Of a stretch of DNA of 64,000 nucleotides, positions 16,455 to 25,453 are shown piece by piece. Under the pieces are notes generated by a model. It searched no databases, was not told the origin of the DNA, and worked only from the letters and a program-made list of their open reading frames with translations. Position 1 is the first letter of the stretch. Every line of letters starts with the position of its first letter. The position numbers and the translations under genes were made by a program. Source of the stretch: Oscillospiraceae bacterium (lineage in GTDB: Bacteria; Bacillota; Clostridia; Saccharofermentanales; Saccharofermentanaceae); contig CACZGS010000005.1 in NCBI GenBank assembly GCA_902780785.1, positions 124,001 to 188,000 of the forward strand. Direction: 5' to 3'.

Positions 16455-17066
16455 TCAAATAGAGTCTTTTGAATATTCCTCGAAAACAAAATCATCTATC
16501 TTCATTTCGCGCGACTTATCTTCAGAGCCGCGGAAGATCAGTGTTCCGCTGTCTTTATCGTAGTATTCACTGTATTTATTGGCGCCCCGGATCTCGGCAT
16601 CTATCGAAGCAGCAACGCTTTCGGAATTGCACTTGCCGATCATGGCAACGCCATTGTTATTCTTGAAAATAAAGACACGCTCCGCTCCATCAGCACCATA
16701 TACGCAATTGCAGATCATCTCTTCCTTGCCGTCTCCGTCCAGATCTTTCAGATAATACTCAGGCTTATCCTGGCATCCGTATCCAAACTGATAAGCGATC
16801 TGCTTATCGTTTCCGTTATAGAACGCCCACCCTGTATGATCGCCGACAACTGTATCTTTAATGCAATAGCAGTTTTCAAAACCTATAAGGCCTCCGATCT
16901 CAAGTCTTACAGGTGCTGTCTCATCAGCCTCAGAAGCGGACGTTGTCTCATTAACAGTGCTTTCCGTCGTTTCGGAGCTGCCGGCCTTCATTTCAGCAGA
17001 ATTATTTGTACATGCACTCACCAGGAGGGCCATGCAAATCGTCATTAACAATAAGATCTTCTTCAT
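16455..17066 (-). CDS. Hypothetical lipoprotein
   Basis: The product has 203 residues. The ATG follows GAGGATAAAGA. A signal peptide ends in the lipobox VSAC with the lipidated Cys at position 19. A Ser/Thr/Glu-rich linker follows, then a domain of about 140 residues. Its central KPEYYLKDLDGDGKEEMICNC has the DxDGDGxEE look of an FG-GAP/VCBS-type calcium loop. It lies three bases after the stop of the large lipoprotein gene and is the last gene of the sigma-factor operon. The function is unknown. Confidence 0.8.
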   Translation of the reverse strand: MKKILLLMTICMALLVSACTNNSAEMKAGSSETTESTVNETTSASEADETAPVRLEIGGLIGFENCYCIKDTVVGDHTGWAFYNGNDKQIAYQFGYGCQDKPEYYLKDLDGDGKEEMICNCVYGADGAERVFIFKNNNGVAMIGKCNSESVAASIDAEIRGANKYSEYYDKDSGTLIFRGSEDKSREMKIDDFVFEEYSKDSI

Positions 17067-17069
17067 TCT

Positions 17070-19472
17070 TTATCCTCTTTCATCCAATACCTTCTGCATC
17101 CGGTCCTGCATGATCTTAATGACCGCATCGAGATCCTTCTGACCCATAAAGTATGCAGGCATCTCTTCCATAATGATCATATCGATCGCCGCATCTGATG
17201 TATCGCTTTTCGAGCAGCTCAGTATTATACGTTCAAGATTATCAATATCTTCATTATGCAATTTGGATGGCAGTGTGACATCCGTTCCGATCGAATAATC
17301 AAACGCACTTGCTGAACCTTCAGGAGAATTATAGTACTCGACAGCAGCTTCGCAACCCTTTCTGAACTCGGTTCTGTTTATTACAAATCTGTCGTTCAAA
17401 GCCATATCATGCTGGACGTCGTCAGACATAAGCATCTTCACAAAATCAATACAGGCATCTTTATCTGCAGCATTAACAGAAACCGCGACAGAAATATCCG
17501 TTCCGAATAACGGGCCACGCCCGTCAGCAGAAGGTATACCCAATATGGCGGTGGCATTTCTCATTTGAGCTTTCTTTACGAGATATCCGCTGATACCCGG
17601 ACAATTGCAATAATATGCCGTTCTATTTCTTCCGAGTTCAGATTCGTCTTCAAAATAACGCGGTCCTTCATCATCTGAATCCGTATTCTCTTTTCTGTTA
17701 CGGACATTTTCTTTTACATACTCAGCCAGTTCAAAGAACTCGGGACAGTTAAGATCGACTTTGCCGTCTTTTATAAAAACGTCATTCATGGCATTAAAGA
17801 GCTTGGTAAAGTAAAGATTCTGTCCGGATCTAATAAGATCCTTTCCATTCAAAGTCTCACTGAGAAATTTACTGTACTCTTCTGTTGTAAATCCGGCAGC
17901 CGAACTTCCGGCATATTCAGGATCTGTCTGTATTCCCACAATCGTATAGCTCAATGGCAGCTGATACAGTTTCCCGTCCGTCCGGGCTCTATCGATTATA
18001 TTTGTGTAATACTTTTTCGAATCAAGATCTGCAACGTATGGTGACAGGTCCTCTAAACACCTGCTGTTATTCAGCTGGCCCAAACCACTTGTATTCATCA
18101 GGATATCCGGGCCATCTCCATTCATGATATCGATCGCCAGTTCATAACTCATTTTCGCGACCGCATTAACATCGGCAGCATCATAGTCATCGCTGCTGCT
18201 GCCAATCCCCGGATCCTGCCAGTATTCAGACTTGTTATAGCGGTTCGTAACCTGAATAAAGCTATTCCTGTTCTTATCGTTATACTTTAAGATCGCTTCA
18301 GAGATCACGGCATTCATCTCATATTCGGGGATGTACAATTCGAGCAATGTCTTCCCTGCATGAGGATTCTTCTTTGCCTTTGTAAGCTCAACGATCACAA
18401 AGTCGCTGACGAACTCGGATCTGAAGCTGTCTGAGGACTTGTATGCTCCGCCCAGCAGTATCTTATCTTCTGAAAGATCAGCTATCTTAAGATTTTGGGT
18501 GTAATTCATATTAACGGCCGCATTGCCGAAATTCATGTATTCCTTGATAGCCTTACTTTTCAGATCGATCGTGGACACTCCTTCCGCGGTAGTGAAATAT
18601 GAATTGCCGTCTGAAGAATTGAATACCGATTTAAAACCATCCGGATCGAACCAGGAATAATCATCCGCATTAACCTGAGTCAATTCGCCGGTAACAAGAT
18701 CCACTTTAAAAAACTTGGTCGTCCTCTCAGCCTCAGCAGGAACAAGCACAGTATGCTCATCTATTTCCAAGATTACGGGCAAACCGTAAATACCTTCATT
18801 GGGATCTTTTATATCCACCCGCTTCATGCTTCCATCCGGCGAAAAGATCCTTAAGCAATAATACGAACTGCCGGCCATCATATCAGGACGGTCGGCCTCT
18901 ATCCTGTAATCACCTACATAATACTGAGAGGGAGCCATAAAACCAAAGTCGGCCGGACCGTAATCGTATATACTAACGGTCTCCCCGGTCTCAGCATCAA
19001 TGATAAACTCCGTATCTTTGGAAACATTGGCCTCCTGGTCCCACGCCTGTGCATATACGATTATTTTTCCGTCTGAATACGCAGCATACTCAGGATACGC
19101 AGATTTATCCAACACATTCAAAATATCAATGACTTTAGCTGTTTGCTTTGTTTTTCTATCGATAAGCGTAACACGCATTATCATCCAGTCTTCATTTTTG
19201 ACACTGTCGTCCCATACAGCAACCTTGTATGAACCGTCAGTATAAACAGCAATATATTTATCATCAGCTCCCGCAAGATAATGATCCAGAGTAACGACCT
19301 GTTTTTTAGGATTCAATTCCGTTTTGAAATCAATTATCTCTGCTTCATACCACGGAGTATCCGCAGTGATCTTCTTTGTATTTTTATCTGTACTCTTGCC
19401 GCACGCTGCAATCGAAAACATCATTGCAAGCAAGAGAACAGCTGATACTATTCTGTTAATACTCCCATTCAT
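17070..19472 (-). CDS. Large lipoprotein with solute-binding-protein-like C-terminal half
   Basis: The product has 800 residues. The ATG follows GGGGAGAATTTT. The lipobox is SIAAC with Cys at about position 24. The N-terminal half (about 35-380) looks like a beta-propeller: repeated short strands such as KYIAVYTDGSYKVAVWDD and DGNSYFTTAEGVSTIDLKS. The C-terminal half (about 385-795) resembles family 1 extracellular solute-binding proteins, with YEMNAVISEAILKYNDKN, GDGPDILMNTSGLGQLNN and KDACIDFVKMLMSDDVQHDMA. No permease gene is nearby. It is encoded with an ECF sigma factor and anti-sigma-like protein, so it may be a sensor or the regulon's output rather than a transporter subunit (inference). 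Confidence 0.8.
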   Translation of the reverse strand: MNGSINRIVSAVLLLAMMFSIAACGKSTDKNTKKITADTPWYEAEIIDFKTELNPKKQVVTLDHYLAGADDKYIAVYTDGSYKVAVWDDSVKNEDWMIMRVTLIDRKTKQTAKVIDILNVLDKSAYPEYAAYSDGKIIVYAQAWDQEANVSKDTEFIIDAETGETVSIYDYGPADFGFMAPSQYYVGDYRIEADRPDMMAGSSYYCLRIFSPDGSMKRVDIKDPNEGIYGLPVILEIDEHTVLVPAEAERTTKFFKVDLVTGELTQVNADDYSWFDPDGFKSVFNSSDGNSYFTTAEGVSTIDLKSKAIKEYMNFGNAAVNMNYTQNLKIADLSEDKILLGGAYKSSDSFRSEFVSDFVIVELTKAKKNPHAGKTLLELYIPEYEMNAVISEAILKYNDKNRNSFIQVTNRYNKSEYWQDPGIGSSSDDYDAADVNAVAKMSYELAIDIMNGDGPDILMNTSGLGQLNNSRCLEDLSPYVADLDSKKYYTNIIDRARTDGKLYQLPLSYTIVGIQTDPEYAGSSAAGFTTEEYSKFLSETLNGKDLIRSGQNLYFTKLFNAMNDVFIKDGKVDLNCPEFFELAEYVKENVRNRKENTDSDDEGPRYFEDESELGRNRTAYYCNCPGISGYLVKKAQMRNATAILGIPSADGRGPLFGTDISVAVSVNAADKDACIDFVKMLMSDDVQHDMALNDRFVINRTEFRKGCEAAVEYYNSPEGSASAFDYSIGTDVTLPSKLHNEDIDNLERIILSCSKSDTSDAAIDMIIMEEMPAYFMGQKDLDAVIKIMQDRMQKVLDERG

Positions 19473-19519
19473 AAAATTCTCCCCATATCAGCGGCCTGAC
19501 ATTAACTCATTCCGCAATT

Positions 19520-20149
19520 TCAATCATCAATAGAAATTCCTTCGTCATTGAGCGCATTATTAGCCCATTCAAAATCACTGTTTTCGAAGGCATCCAGAGG
19601 GACATCCATCAAGCCGATAAGATGTTCAGGATCATGCTGTTTCAGATACACGATCACTCCGTACTTACCCGGTTCGGGTACGCCGCCGGCAAATATCACA
19701 CCTTCATCACCGTTCTCAAGACGGAACGCTTTACGGTAATATTTTGTCCTGCTGCACTCATCGGTAATATCTATCGACACGTCACCGAAGTCAAGGATCA
19801 AACGGCCGTCTTTGAGACTCATCAGGCTGAATTCGCTGCTGTCGTTCGTACCCGTCATAGAAAGCGAAATGCAGCTCTTTCCCGTCTCAGGATCCGTGCC
19901 GAGTATCAGGACTGAATCATCACGGTTACCCTTTATGCAGAATTCACTATAGATCTTCTCAGCGGCATTAACAACAGCATTCCTTGTATACGGAACCGCC
20001 ATTAAGATGATCAGCAATGTAAGCACGGCCGCAACAGGTATCACCCACACATGGGTAACGCGCTTTTGGCTGACCAGTCTTGATCTGATCTCATCCGCTT
20101 TTGCATCATCAAGTTTTATTTTACTGATCGTAGGTTTTATATCTCTCAT
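19520..20149 (-). CDS. Anti-sigma-factor-like membrane protein
   Basis: The product has 209 residues. The ATG lies one base past the sigma-factor stop (TGACATG). The N-terminal ~32 residues are charged and cytoplasmic, the region that would grip the sigma factor. One membrane helix spans about residues 33-53 (VWVIPVAAVLTLLIILMAVPY). About 150 external residues follow, forming a beta domain (KSCISLSMTGTND, LILDFGDVSIDITDE). The layout resembles DUF4179/DUF4367-type anti-sigma factors, without a zinc-binding HxxxCxxC. It is assigned mainly by position behind the sigma gene. Confidence 0.72.
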   Translation of the reverse strand: MRDIKPTISKIKLDDAKADEIRSRLVSQKRVTHVWVIPVAAVLTLLIILMAVPYTRNAVVNAAEKIYSEFCIKGNRDDSVLILGTDPETGKSCISLSMTGTNDSSEFSLMSLKDGRLILDFGDVSIDITDECSRTKYYRKAFRLENGDEGVIFAGGVPEPGKYGVIVYLKQHDPEHLIGLMDVPLDAFENSDFEWANNALNDEGISIDD

Positions 20150-20150
20150 G

Positions 20151-20624
20151 TCAATTCTCCAGAAGTTCTCTTAACTGTTCCCTGCCTCTTTTGATCCTCA
20201 TGGCAACCGCCGATTCGGTAAGGTTCAATACCTTGGCTATTTCCTTATAGGAATAGTCATTAAAATAGAAAAGATGGACCGGCAGTCTGTATGTCACATC
20301 GAGTTTCATCAGTGCGCCGAACAGTTCAATATCATCATCATTAAAATCATAAGTGCATGCGAGTTCCTCAGAAGATAAGTCAAGATCGACACCTGTTTTC
20401 CTGGCAGATGAGTTAAGAAGATTTTTGCAGGCATTAGCCGTCATCTTCATCAAATATGCTTTCTCGTGATCTTTGATAAGAAGCAAAGATTTGCTTAGGA
20501 GCTTCAGGAATACGTCCTGAACAACATCTTCAGAATCCTGCTTCGACCCGAGATACGAGAGAGCAAATCTGAACAGATCGTTAGCGTACAGGTCAAACAG
20601 CCTGACAACTTCGTCGTTTCTCAC
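20151..20624 (-). CDS. ECF-type RNA polymerase sigma factor
   Basis: The product has 157 residues and starts at a GTG with GGAGG upstream. Region 2 is near the N-terminus (LFDLYANDLFRFALSYLGSKQDSEDVVQDVFLKLL), with the typical DAEDVVQDVF-like core. Region 4 is at the C-terminus (LPVHLFYFNDYSYKEIAKVLNLTESAVAMRIKRGREQLRELL). The size and missing region 3 fit ECF sigma factors. It heads an operon with the anti-sigma-like gene and two lipoproteins. Envelope stress or nutrient sensing would be the expected role. Confidence 0.93.
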   Translation of the reverse strand: MRNDEVVRLFDLYANDLFRFALSYLGSKQDSEDVVQDVFLKLLSKSLLLIKDHEKAYLMKMTANACKNLLNSSARKTGVDLDLSSEELACTYDFNDDDIELFGALMKLDVTYRLPVHLFYFNDYSYKEIAKVLNLTESAVAMRIKRGREQLRELLEN

Positions 20625-20702
20625 ATTTCCTCCGTCCTTTTCGAGATCTCACTTATACTACAGATCAACTATATGATTTCTCACAAAAGAGATGACAGAT
20701 TA

Positions 20703-21035
20703 TCATTTATTCTGCAGATGATTGATCGGTTTGTCTTTCCTGACACCAATCACTTCGGCTTCGCATTTGCATTCTTTTCCGGCAACTCTGCCGAAAGAAA
20801 TATTCAATCTGTCGCCGGCATTCACTTCATTTGTTTTCCTGAATTCATCATCGAAGATAACATCCAGATCAAATTGATCAGTAACGGAAAAATCAGGGAA
20901 CAATGCTTCGGCTGACCACTGTGCATCTTTTTTCACAATAGTGATCCAGTTGAGCTTTCCCGCCTTTTCTTTAAGAAGATCCGGCAGATCACCAACATCA
21001 AGAACTCTTACCGTATAGATATTTTTGGTTATCAT
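20703..21035 (-). CDS. Hypothetical protein
   Basis: The product has 110 residues. The ATG follows GTGGGGATAA. It starts MITKNIYTVRVLDVGDLPDLL. A later stretch (NAGDRLNISFGRVAGKECKCEAEVIGVRKD) is beta-rich and OB-like, suggesting a small binding domain. No signal peptide or membrane segment is seen. It lies between the sigma-factor operon and the methyltransferase with gaps of about 80 and 40 bases. The family is not recognised. Confidence 0.65.
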   Translation of the reverse strand: MITKNIYTVRVLDVGDLPDLLKEKAGKLNWITIVKKDAQWSAEALFPDFSVTDQFDLDVIFDDEFRKTNEVNAGDRLNISFGRVAGKECKCEAEVIGVRKDKPINHLQNK

Positions 21036-21074
21036 TTATCCCCACAACCTTTCGGTTTATCGGTTATATTCCTA

Positions 21075-21845
21075 TTATAGTTTCCTTGCCTTTATACAAA
21101 ATGATAATGGCATCCACTTTGCCTTTTTGGTCTTGATATCAATATCACCCGTTGCCTCCAGAGATGCTTTGTCGCTCTCTTCCACGAGCTGTTCAATGAC
21201 GAATCCCGCTTTGGCCAGAGCGTTGATATATGTTGACATCTTGCGGTTGCAAAGGATTATCTCGCCGTCATGAACAGGCATCCTGAAATGCGACTCATCG
21301 TAATAACTCTTCATCATAACCGGCTTATCGTCAAAAAAGATATCTTTCCGCTCTTCAATAGACCATGCTATACAGTAGTTCATGGTGTGGTGCCAGCTGA
21401 AGATAAAGATACCGTCCTTCTTAAGGTAAGAAGCGATCTTATCAAATGTTCCTTGAAGATCTGTCGTCCAGCCGATCCCGTAAATGGAATAAACATAATC
21501 AAAATACTCTTTGGGAATACCCGGATCGTCTTCCATCTTTGCACAGATGAGCTTAGCCTGACATCCGCTTTCTTCAAGAAGTTTAGAAGCGTTATCGAGC
21601 TGCTTTTGGGACAGGTCTGTTCCCCACAGTTCTTTCGCGCCTCTGTTGGCGTTATATAACAATGAATGACCGCTGCCGCAGCATATCTCGAGCATGCTCT
21701 TACCGCTGACATCACCAAATAAATGCAGATCATCTTCCGTAGGAAAACGCACTCCATATTCAGGCAGAGCTGTGGTACCGAACCACAAATCCGCATGGTC
21801 ATTCCAATATGTCTTATTAGTTTCTATTATCTCTTCATTACGCAT
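21075..21845 (-). CDS. Class I SAM-dependent methyltransferase
   Basis: The product has 256 residues. The ATG follows GGGGATAATAAA. The N-terminus (ETNKTYWNDHADLWFG) is typical of small-molecule methyltransferases. Motif I is KSMLEICCGSGHSLLY (about residues 50-65), motif II ELWGTDLSQKQLDNA, and the post-motif region FDYVYSIYGIGWTTDLQGTFDKIASYLKKDGIFIFSW. The fold is UbiE/Methyltransf_11-like. The substrate cannot be read. It appears to be expressed alone or with the downstream gene. Confidence 0.88.
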   Translation of the reverse strand: MRNEEIIETNKTYWNDHADLWFGTTALPEYGVRFPTEDDLHLFGDVSGKSMLEICCGSGHSLLYNANRGAKELWGTDLSQKQLDNASKLLEESGCQAKLICAKMEDDPGIPKEYFDYVYSIYGIGWTTDLQGTFDKIASYLKKDGIFIFSWHHTMNYCIAWSIEERKDIFFDDKPVMMKSYYDESHFRMPVHDGEIILCNRKMSTYINALAKAGFVIEQLVEESDKASLEATGDIDIKTKKAKWMPLSFCIKARKL

Positions 21846-21908
21846 TTTATTATCCCCTGAAATTTATCCGTGAATGCTCACGGAAAGTGTAATAAAGCTC
21901 TTAATTGT

Positions 21909-22820
21909 TTACGACTGCCATTTCCTTTCCGCATCGACCACGTCATCGCAGATAATTGTTACGGCGGCCATTATATCTTTATAGCTCTCATCGAAAACCA
22001 TGACCCTGTACTCATCGTTTACGACCTGACTTGAAGTATCGATACGGCCGATGGTAAGAGATCCGACCTTAATGTCAAAATCAGAGCCCATAAGATTACC
22101 CTCAATACGGAAATCCTGTCCGTTAAGAGTTCCCTTAAATTCAGGGCTCGTAAGCTTGATCTTCTTCTTGATCTTTCCAATATCCTTGCCTCCGACATTG
22201 ATAACATATTCGGGAGGAACAACAATAGCCTTCTTCTTGAGCTTAACAACTTCTGCGCCGTCCTTACGGATGGAATAATTAAGTCTTGTAACATCACCTT
22301 CAACGTGATATACAACATTCTGGTTCTCATCGAACATATCGAACTTGGGCTTTAACGAGACAGCCTTCTGCTTCATATAGAACTCGAGCGCACGTCCAGT
22401 GGAAGTCTTAAGAGAAGCACTTACACGGCTCTCTGTGATGTCTTCACCATTTTCGAGGCTTACCAGAACCTCAGCAAGTTCATCGACCGCATGGTCTGCA
22501 TCAGACTGGTTCTCGTCCTTATAACCCATATAGGTACCAACCGTGAAATCCGCAGCTGCGTGCACGCTACTTACACCTTCCGTACCGATCTTGCCTGCAA
22601 TGATGTTCTTGCCGTCTACACGGACGAAAAGATCGTATTTGTAAGACACCTGCACATATAAGACCGCCTCATAATCTCCGATGGAACCCATGACGGGCGT
22701 ACCGAAAGTTGTTTTAACAGCGGAAAGCTTATTCAAAAGATCCTGGTTTGTGAAATTCTGTTTGTTCGGAATCCTGGCAAATCCGGTTCCGTTCGGCTTG
22801 GTCATATCGAAAAATCCCAT
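21909..22820 (-). CDS. LURP-one/Tubby-like domain protein
   Basis: The product has 303 residues. The N-terminal ~150 residues form a mixed domain (GFFDMTKPNGTGFARIP). The C-terminal half (about 155-295) shows the repeating strand pattern of LURP-one-related proteins: FDMFDENQNVVYHVEGDV, then LKKKAIVVPPEYVI, FKGTLNGQDFRIEGN, GSLTIGRIDT and DEYRVMVFDESYKDIMAAVTIICDDV. These proteins have the Tubby C-terminal fold and may bind membrane lipids. No signal peptide or membrane helix is seen. The assignment is from strand pattern and the terminal motif. Confidence 0.72.
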   Translation of the reverse strand: MGFFDMTKPNGTGFARIPNKQNFTNQDLLNKLSAVKTTFGTPVMGSIGDYEAVLYVQVSYKYDLFVRVDGKNIIAGKIGTEGVSSVHAAADFTVGTYMGYKDENQSDADHAVDELAEVLVSLENGEDITESRVSASLKTSTGRALEFYMKQKAVSLKPKFDMFDENQNVVYHVEGDVTRLNYSIRKDGAEVVKLKKKAIVVPPEYVINVGGKDIGKIKKKIKLTSPEFKGTLNGQDFRIEGNLMGSDFDIKVGSLTIGRIDTSSQVVNDEYRVMVFDESYKDIMAAVTIICDDVVDAERKWQS

Positions 22821-22863
22821 ATGCAGTTAATTCCCCTTGCGTTGATTTGGTTCACTGAATTAG

Positions 22864-22872
22864 ATTTTACCA
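22864..22872 (-). promoter_or_regulatory. Extended -10 promoter for the LURP-one-like gene
   Basis: The minus strand reads TGGTAAAAT, about 44 bases before the ATG at 22820. No clear -35 is visible. Confidence 0.4.
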
Positions 22873-22907
22873 TTATTAGTTATGGCCGGAGGGGCATGAA
22901 CTTACAA

Positions 22908-22952
22908 TTGTCCCAAAAACGAGGAACTTGTACTTGCTTTTGTCCCTAAAAC
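22908..22952. repeat. Pair of 13-base direct repeats
   Basis: TTGTCCCAAAAAC (22908-22920) and TTGTCCCTAAAAC (22940-22952) differ by one base and start 32 bases apart, about three helical turns. They lie between divergent genes (22820 minus, 23034 plus) and may bind a regulator. Confidence 0.4.
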
Positions 22953-23033
22953 ATTGTCACGTTAACTTTTTCGAAGTACCATTAATACAGATGGCAACTA
23001 CAGGTCCGGTTGAAATCTTATGGGGAAATAGTT

Positions 23034-24194
23034 ATGAAGCAAAAGAAAATAATTATCGCATCAGCAGCTTTATGCGTGACCGTTATCGCAGCGATAGTGC
23101 TGTCTGTGATGTTCTTCAATAAACGGTCAGATCCTGTAATCTCTGCAAAACTTTCTGATACTGATCTATCCTCAGCCACATCAGAAACAGCCCGCTCAAA
23201 TAAGATCCTGGAAAAATGCCCGTACACGTTATCGGATAATGCGGAGTGGAAATTCTATCCTTCTGATAACCTGTTAGGCTTTGTAGCGCTCGCAAAGGAT
23301 CTCGATGAGACGGACCAGACATATATCCTTGTGTTCAACCATTCTCCGGAGCAGGAAGGTGCTGACAATGTCATCATAAACGGCAAGTTGGACTGCCAAT
23401 GCTTTTATGATCTCTATGAGTTCGATAATCAGGATATATCCGAGCAGGGCAATCTTTATTACATGAAGATGAAATGCGATAAGAGGATCGTCCTCGTATC
23501 ATTCGGGTTCAACCTTGAAAATGGTGATTTGCGTGATTATACACGCGTAGAGTTCTTTGGCTACGATTCTGTCCCGAAAATGAAACTGTACTATTCGCAC
23601 TTTGATTACAGTTCTTACCCGAATCCGAACAATATCAAAAAAGAACAGCTCTTTAATGACGATACAGGCAGCTGGGAAGATGTTGAGGATATTAAGGAAA
23701 CGAATAACGGCAGCTTCAGTTACTACAAATGGACTGAACTTCAGGTCTATGAGAACAGTCCTCATTCCGTCACCAGCGGCGATGTAACCGTCTCCGTGAT
23801 CTCATATAAATACACGCACGGTACTTATAACGTATATCAGGAACCGAAGGATCCGCCCGTCACGACCATATGTGTCAGCGTATCTACCACCGGAAAAACC
23901 GGCGTCGAAGACATTAAGGACTTCGATATCAATAACATCAAGCCCGGAAACATCAAGCTTTATGTAAAGGAAGGCGATGCGTACGTGGATATCACACCCG
24001 GCGATTTCGGTATTGAGACAGAGTCCTCTGACAAAACGAAGATCGCAGAACCTGATGTCTGGATCGAATCGGGCCGTTTCATCAATATTAAGAGCAATAA
24101 GCTCGGTGAGCTCGACGAGAAAGAATACATGCTGGTATTTGAGGGCTATACCATTCATTTCACGCTCAAGGTACAGACTTTTGAGGAGTGGTAG
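23034..24194 (+). CDS. Hypothetical membrane-anchored protein
   Basis: The product has 386 residues. I chose the ATG at 23034 (leader GGGGAAATAGTT, peptide MKQKKIIIASAALC) over a TTG eight codons upstream. One N-terminal membrane segment (residues 5-27) acts as signal or anchor, with no lipobox at its end. The rest is extracytoplasmic, acidic and rich in Asp, Tyr and Ser, and appears to hold two beta-sandwich-like domains (about 60-220 and 260-380). No catalytic motif is recognised. It could be a surface adhesin or binding protein. Confidence 0.75.
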   Translation: MKQKKIIIASAALCVTVIAAIVLSVMFFNKRSDPVISAKLSDTDLSSATSETARSNKILEKCPYTLSDNAEWKFYPSDNLLGFVALAKDLDETDQTYILVFNHSPEQEGADNVIINGKLDCQCFYDLYEFDNQDISEQGNLYYMKMKCDKRIVLVSFGFNLENGDLRDYTRVEFFGYDSVPKMKLYYSHFDYSSYPNPNNIKKEQLFNDDTGSWEDVEDIKETNNGSFSYYKWTELQVYENSPHSVTSGDVTVSVISYKYTHGTYNVYQEPKDPPVTTICVSVSTTGKTGVEDIKDFDINNIKPGNIKLYVKEGDAYVDITPGDFGIETESSDKTKIAEPDVWIESGRFINIKSNKLGELDEKEYMLVFEGYTIHFTLKVQTFEEW

Positions 24195-24216
24195 GTAATC
24201 CTTGATATTAAAAAGC

Positions 24217-24252
24217 AAAAACCCTTGAAAACGTGATGTCTTCAAGGGTTTT
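24217..24252. terminator. Bidirectional terminator
   Basis: AAAACCCTTGAA pairs with TTCAAGGGTTTT. It closes the plus-strand gene at 23034 and the minus-strand tRNA-Thr. Confidence 0.85.
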
Positions 24253-24258
24253 ATCTTA

Positions 24259-24334
24259 TGGAGCCATTTGTGGGACTCGAACCCACGACCTGCTGATTAC
24301 AAATCAGCTGCTCTACCAACTGAGCTAAGATGGC
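24259..24334 (-). tRNA. tRNA-Thr (TGT)
   Basis: The minus strand shows acceptor GCCATCT with AAATGGC, D arm AGCTCAGTTGGTAGAGC, anticodon stem GCTGA/TCAGC with loop TTTGTAA (anticodon TGT), T arm GGGTTCGAGTCCC. The discriminator is T with encoded CCA at 24259-24261. Confidence 0.95.
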
Positions 24335-24351
24335 GTCCTTTAGCACGGAAG

Positions 24352-24380
24352 ATTATAACCAATCGTTTATTCAAAGTCAA
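24352..24380 (-). promoter_or_regulatory. Sigma-A promoter of tRNA-Thr
   Basis: TTGACT (-35, 24375-24380) and TATAAT (-10, 24352-24357) are exactly 17 bases apart on the minus strand. Confidence 0.9.
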
Positions 24381-24424
24381 ACACGAATTTTAGTTTTTTT
24401 ATCAGTTTTCGTATTTTTCGAGTT

Positions 24425-24452
24425 TTGAGCACATAAATTATTGGGGTATAAT
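24425..24452 (+). promoter_or_regulatory. Promoter of the kinase-like/HPRT operon
   Basis: TTGAGC (24425-24430) and TATAAT (24447-24452) are 16 bases apart, about 30 bases before the ATG at 24482. Confidence 0.7.
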
Positions 24453-24481
24453 TGGTTTATCAGGTCCATTCGGGGGTTTTT

Positions 24482-25441
24482 ATGGCGATTATCACGATCT
24501 CAAGACAGAACGGAAGTCTCGGAGATGAGATTGCTGATGCTCTTGCTGCGCGCCTTGGCACTATTGTCATTTCAAGGAAGTATGCCCTCGACAATTTCTT
24601 TGGCGAGATCAATCCCGGCACATTAGACAGATTAAATGAGAGCGCCAAGTTCTTTGACCTGCAGCTTCCCGGCAGCGACCGCACTTATGCCGATATCCTG
24701 GTTGAAAGGATCAGGGCTCTTGCCTCCGAATCCAAGGATAAGGACCTTGTAATATTGGGCATGGGCGGCAGTGTGCTGCTCTCAGGTTTTCCGGGGGCGA
24801 TACACGTCAGGGTTACTGCAAGTGAGACTACCCGGCTTAATACTATTGCCAGGAAATACAGGATTACTGCTGACGAAGCCAATGAAGTCCTCGATATCGG
24901 TGACCGCAAGCACAGAAAGTTTGTAAGGACAGTTTACGGGAAGGATATCACCGCACCCGAGCAGTTCGACCTCATCCTTAACACCGACCGCTTAAGCGTT
25001 GACGAATGCGTTGATGCTATAGCCGAGCTCGCCAGAAAGCACGATATCAGGGTCAGGCTCGCTGAATCCAACGATTCTTCCAATACTATCGATCACCAGA
25101 CCAGGAATATCGCTTTCAAGAATGAGACCGAAGAGGAATTTGCAAGGATCTTAAGCCTTTATAACATCGAATGGCTCTATGAACCCAAGACGTTCCCTGT
25201 CGAATGGGACGCAGAAGGTAATGTCACTATGGCGATCTCGCCGGATTTCTATCTGCCGAAGTTCAATCTCTACCTTGAGCTCACGACGATGGACCAGCGT
25301 TATGTAACGAAGAAGAATAAGAAGATGCGTCTTGTAAAGGAACTCTATCCCGGTACAAATATCCGTATCGTTTATAAGAAAGATTTCAATGAACTTGTCG
25401 ACCGTCTGAAGATGTTCGGCGGCGTTGGCGATAATTCATAA
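24482..25441 (+). CDS. Cytidylate-kinase-like protein fused to a PD-(D/E)XK-like domain
   Basis: The product has 319 residues. The ATG at 24482 gives MAIITISRQNGSLGDEIADA, the start typical of the cytidylate-kinase-like family, with a degenerate P-loop. That domain runs to about residue 195 and includes VILGMGGSVLL and a lid-like region (RKYRITADEANEVLDIGDRKHR). The C-terminal ~100 residues are different. They read LYNIEWLYEPKTFPVEW, then SPDFYLPKFNLYLELTTMDQ and VTKKNKKMRLVKELYP, a PD...ExT...KK arrangement like restriction-endonuclease-fold domains, with Thr where Lys is usual. It is followed 12 bases later by an HPRT homologue on the same transcript. Substrate and nuclease activity are unknown. 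Confidence 0.78.
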   Translation: MAIITISRQNGSLGDEIADALAARLGTIVISRKYALDNFFGEINPGTLDRLNESAKFFDLQLPGSDRTYADILVERIRALASESKDKDLVILGMGGSVLLSGFPGAIHVRVTASETTRLNTIARKYRITADEANEVLDIGDRKHRKFVRTVYGKDITAPEQFDLILNTDRLSVDECVDAIAELARKHDIRVRLAESNDSSNTIDHQTRNIAFKNETEEEFARILSLYNIEWLYEPKTFPVEWDAEGNVTMAISPDFYLPKFNLYLELTTMDQRYVTKKNKKMRLVKELYPGTNIRIVYKKDFNELVDRLKMFGGVGDNS

Positions 25442-25453
25442 GGAGGTCATTAA

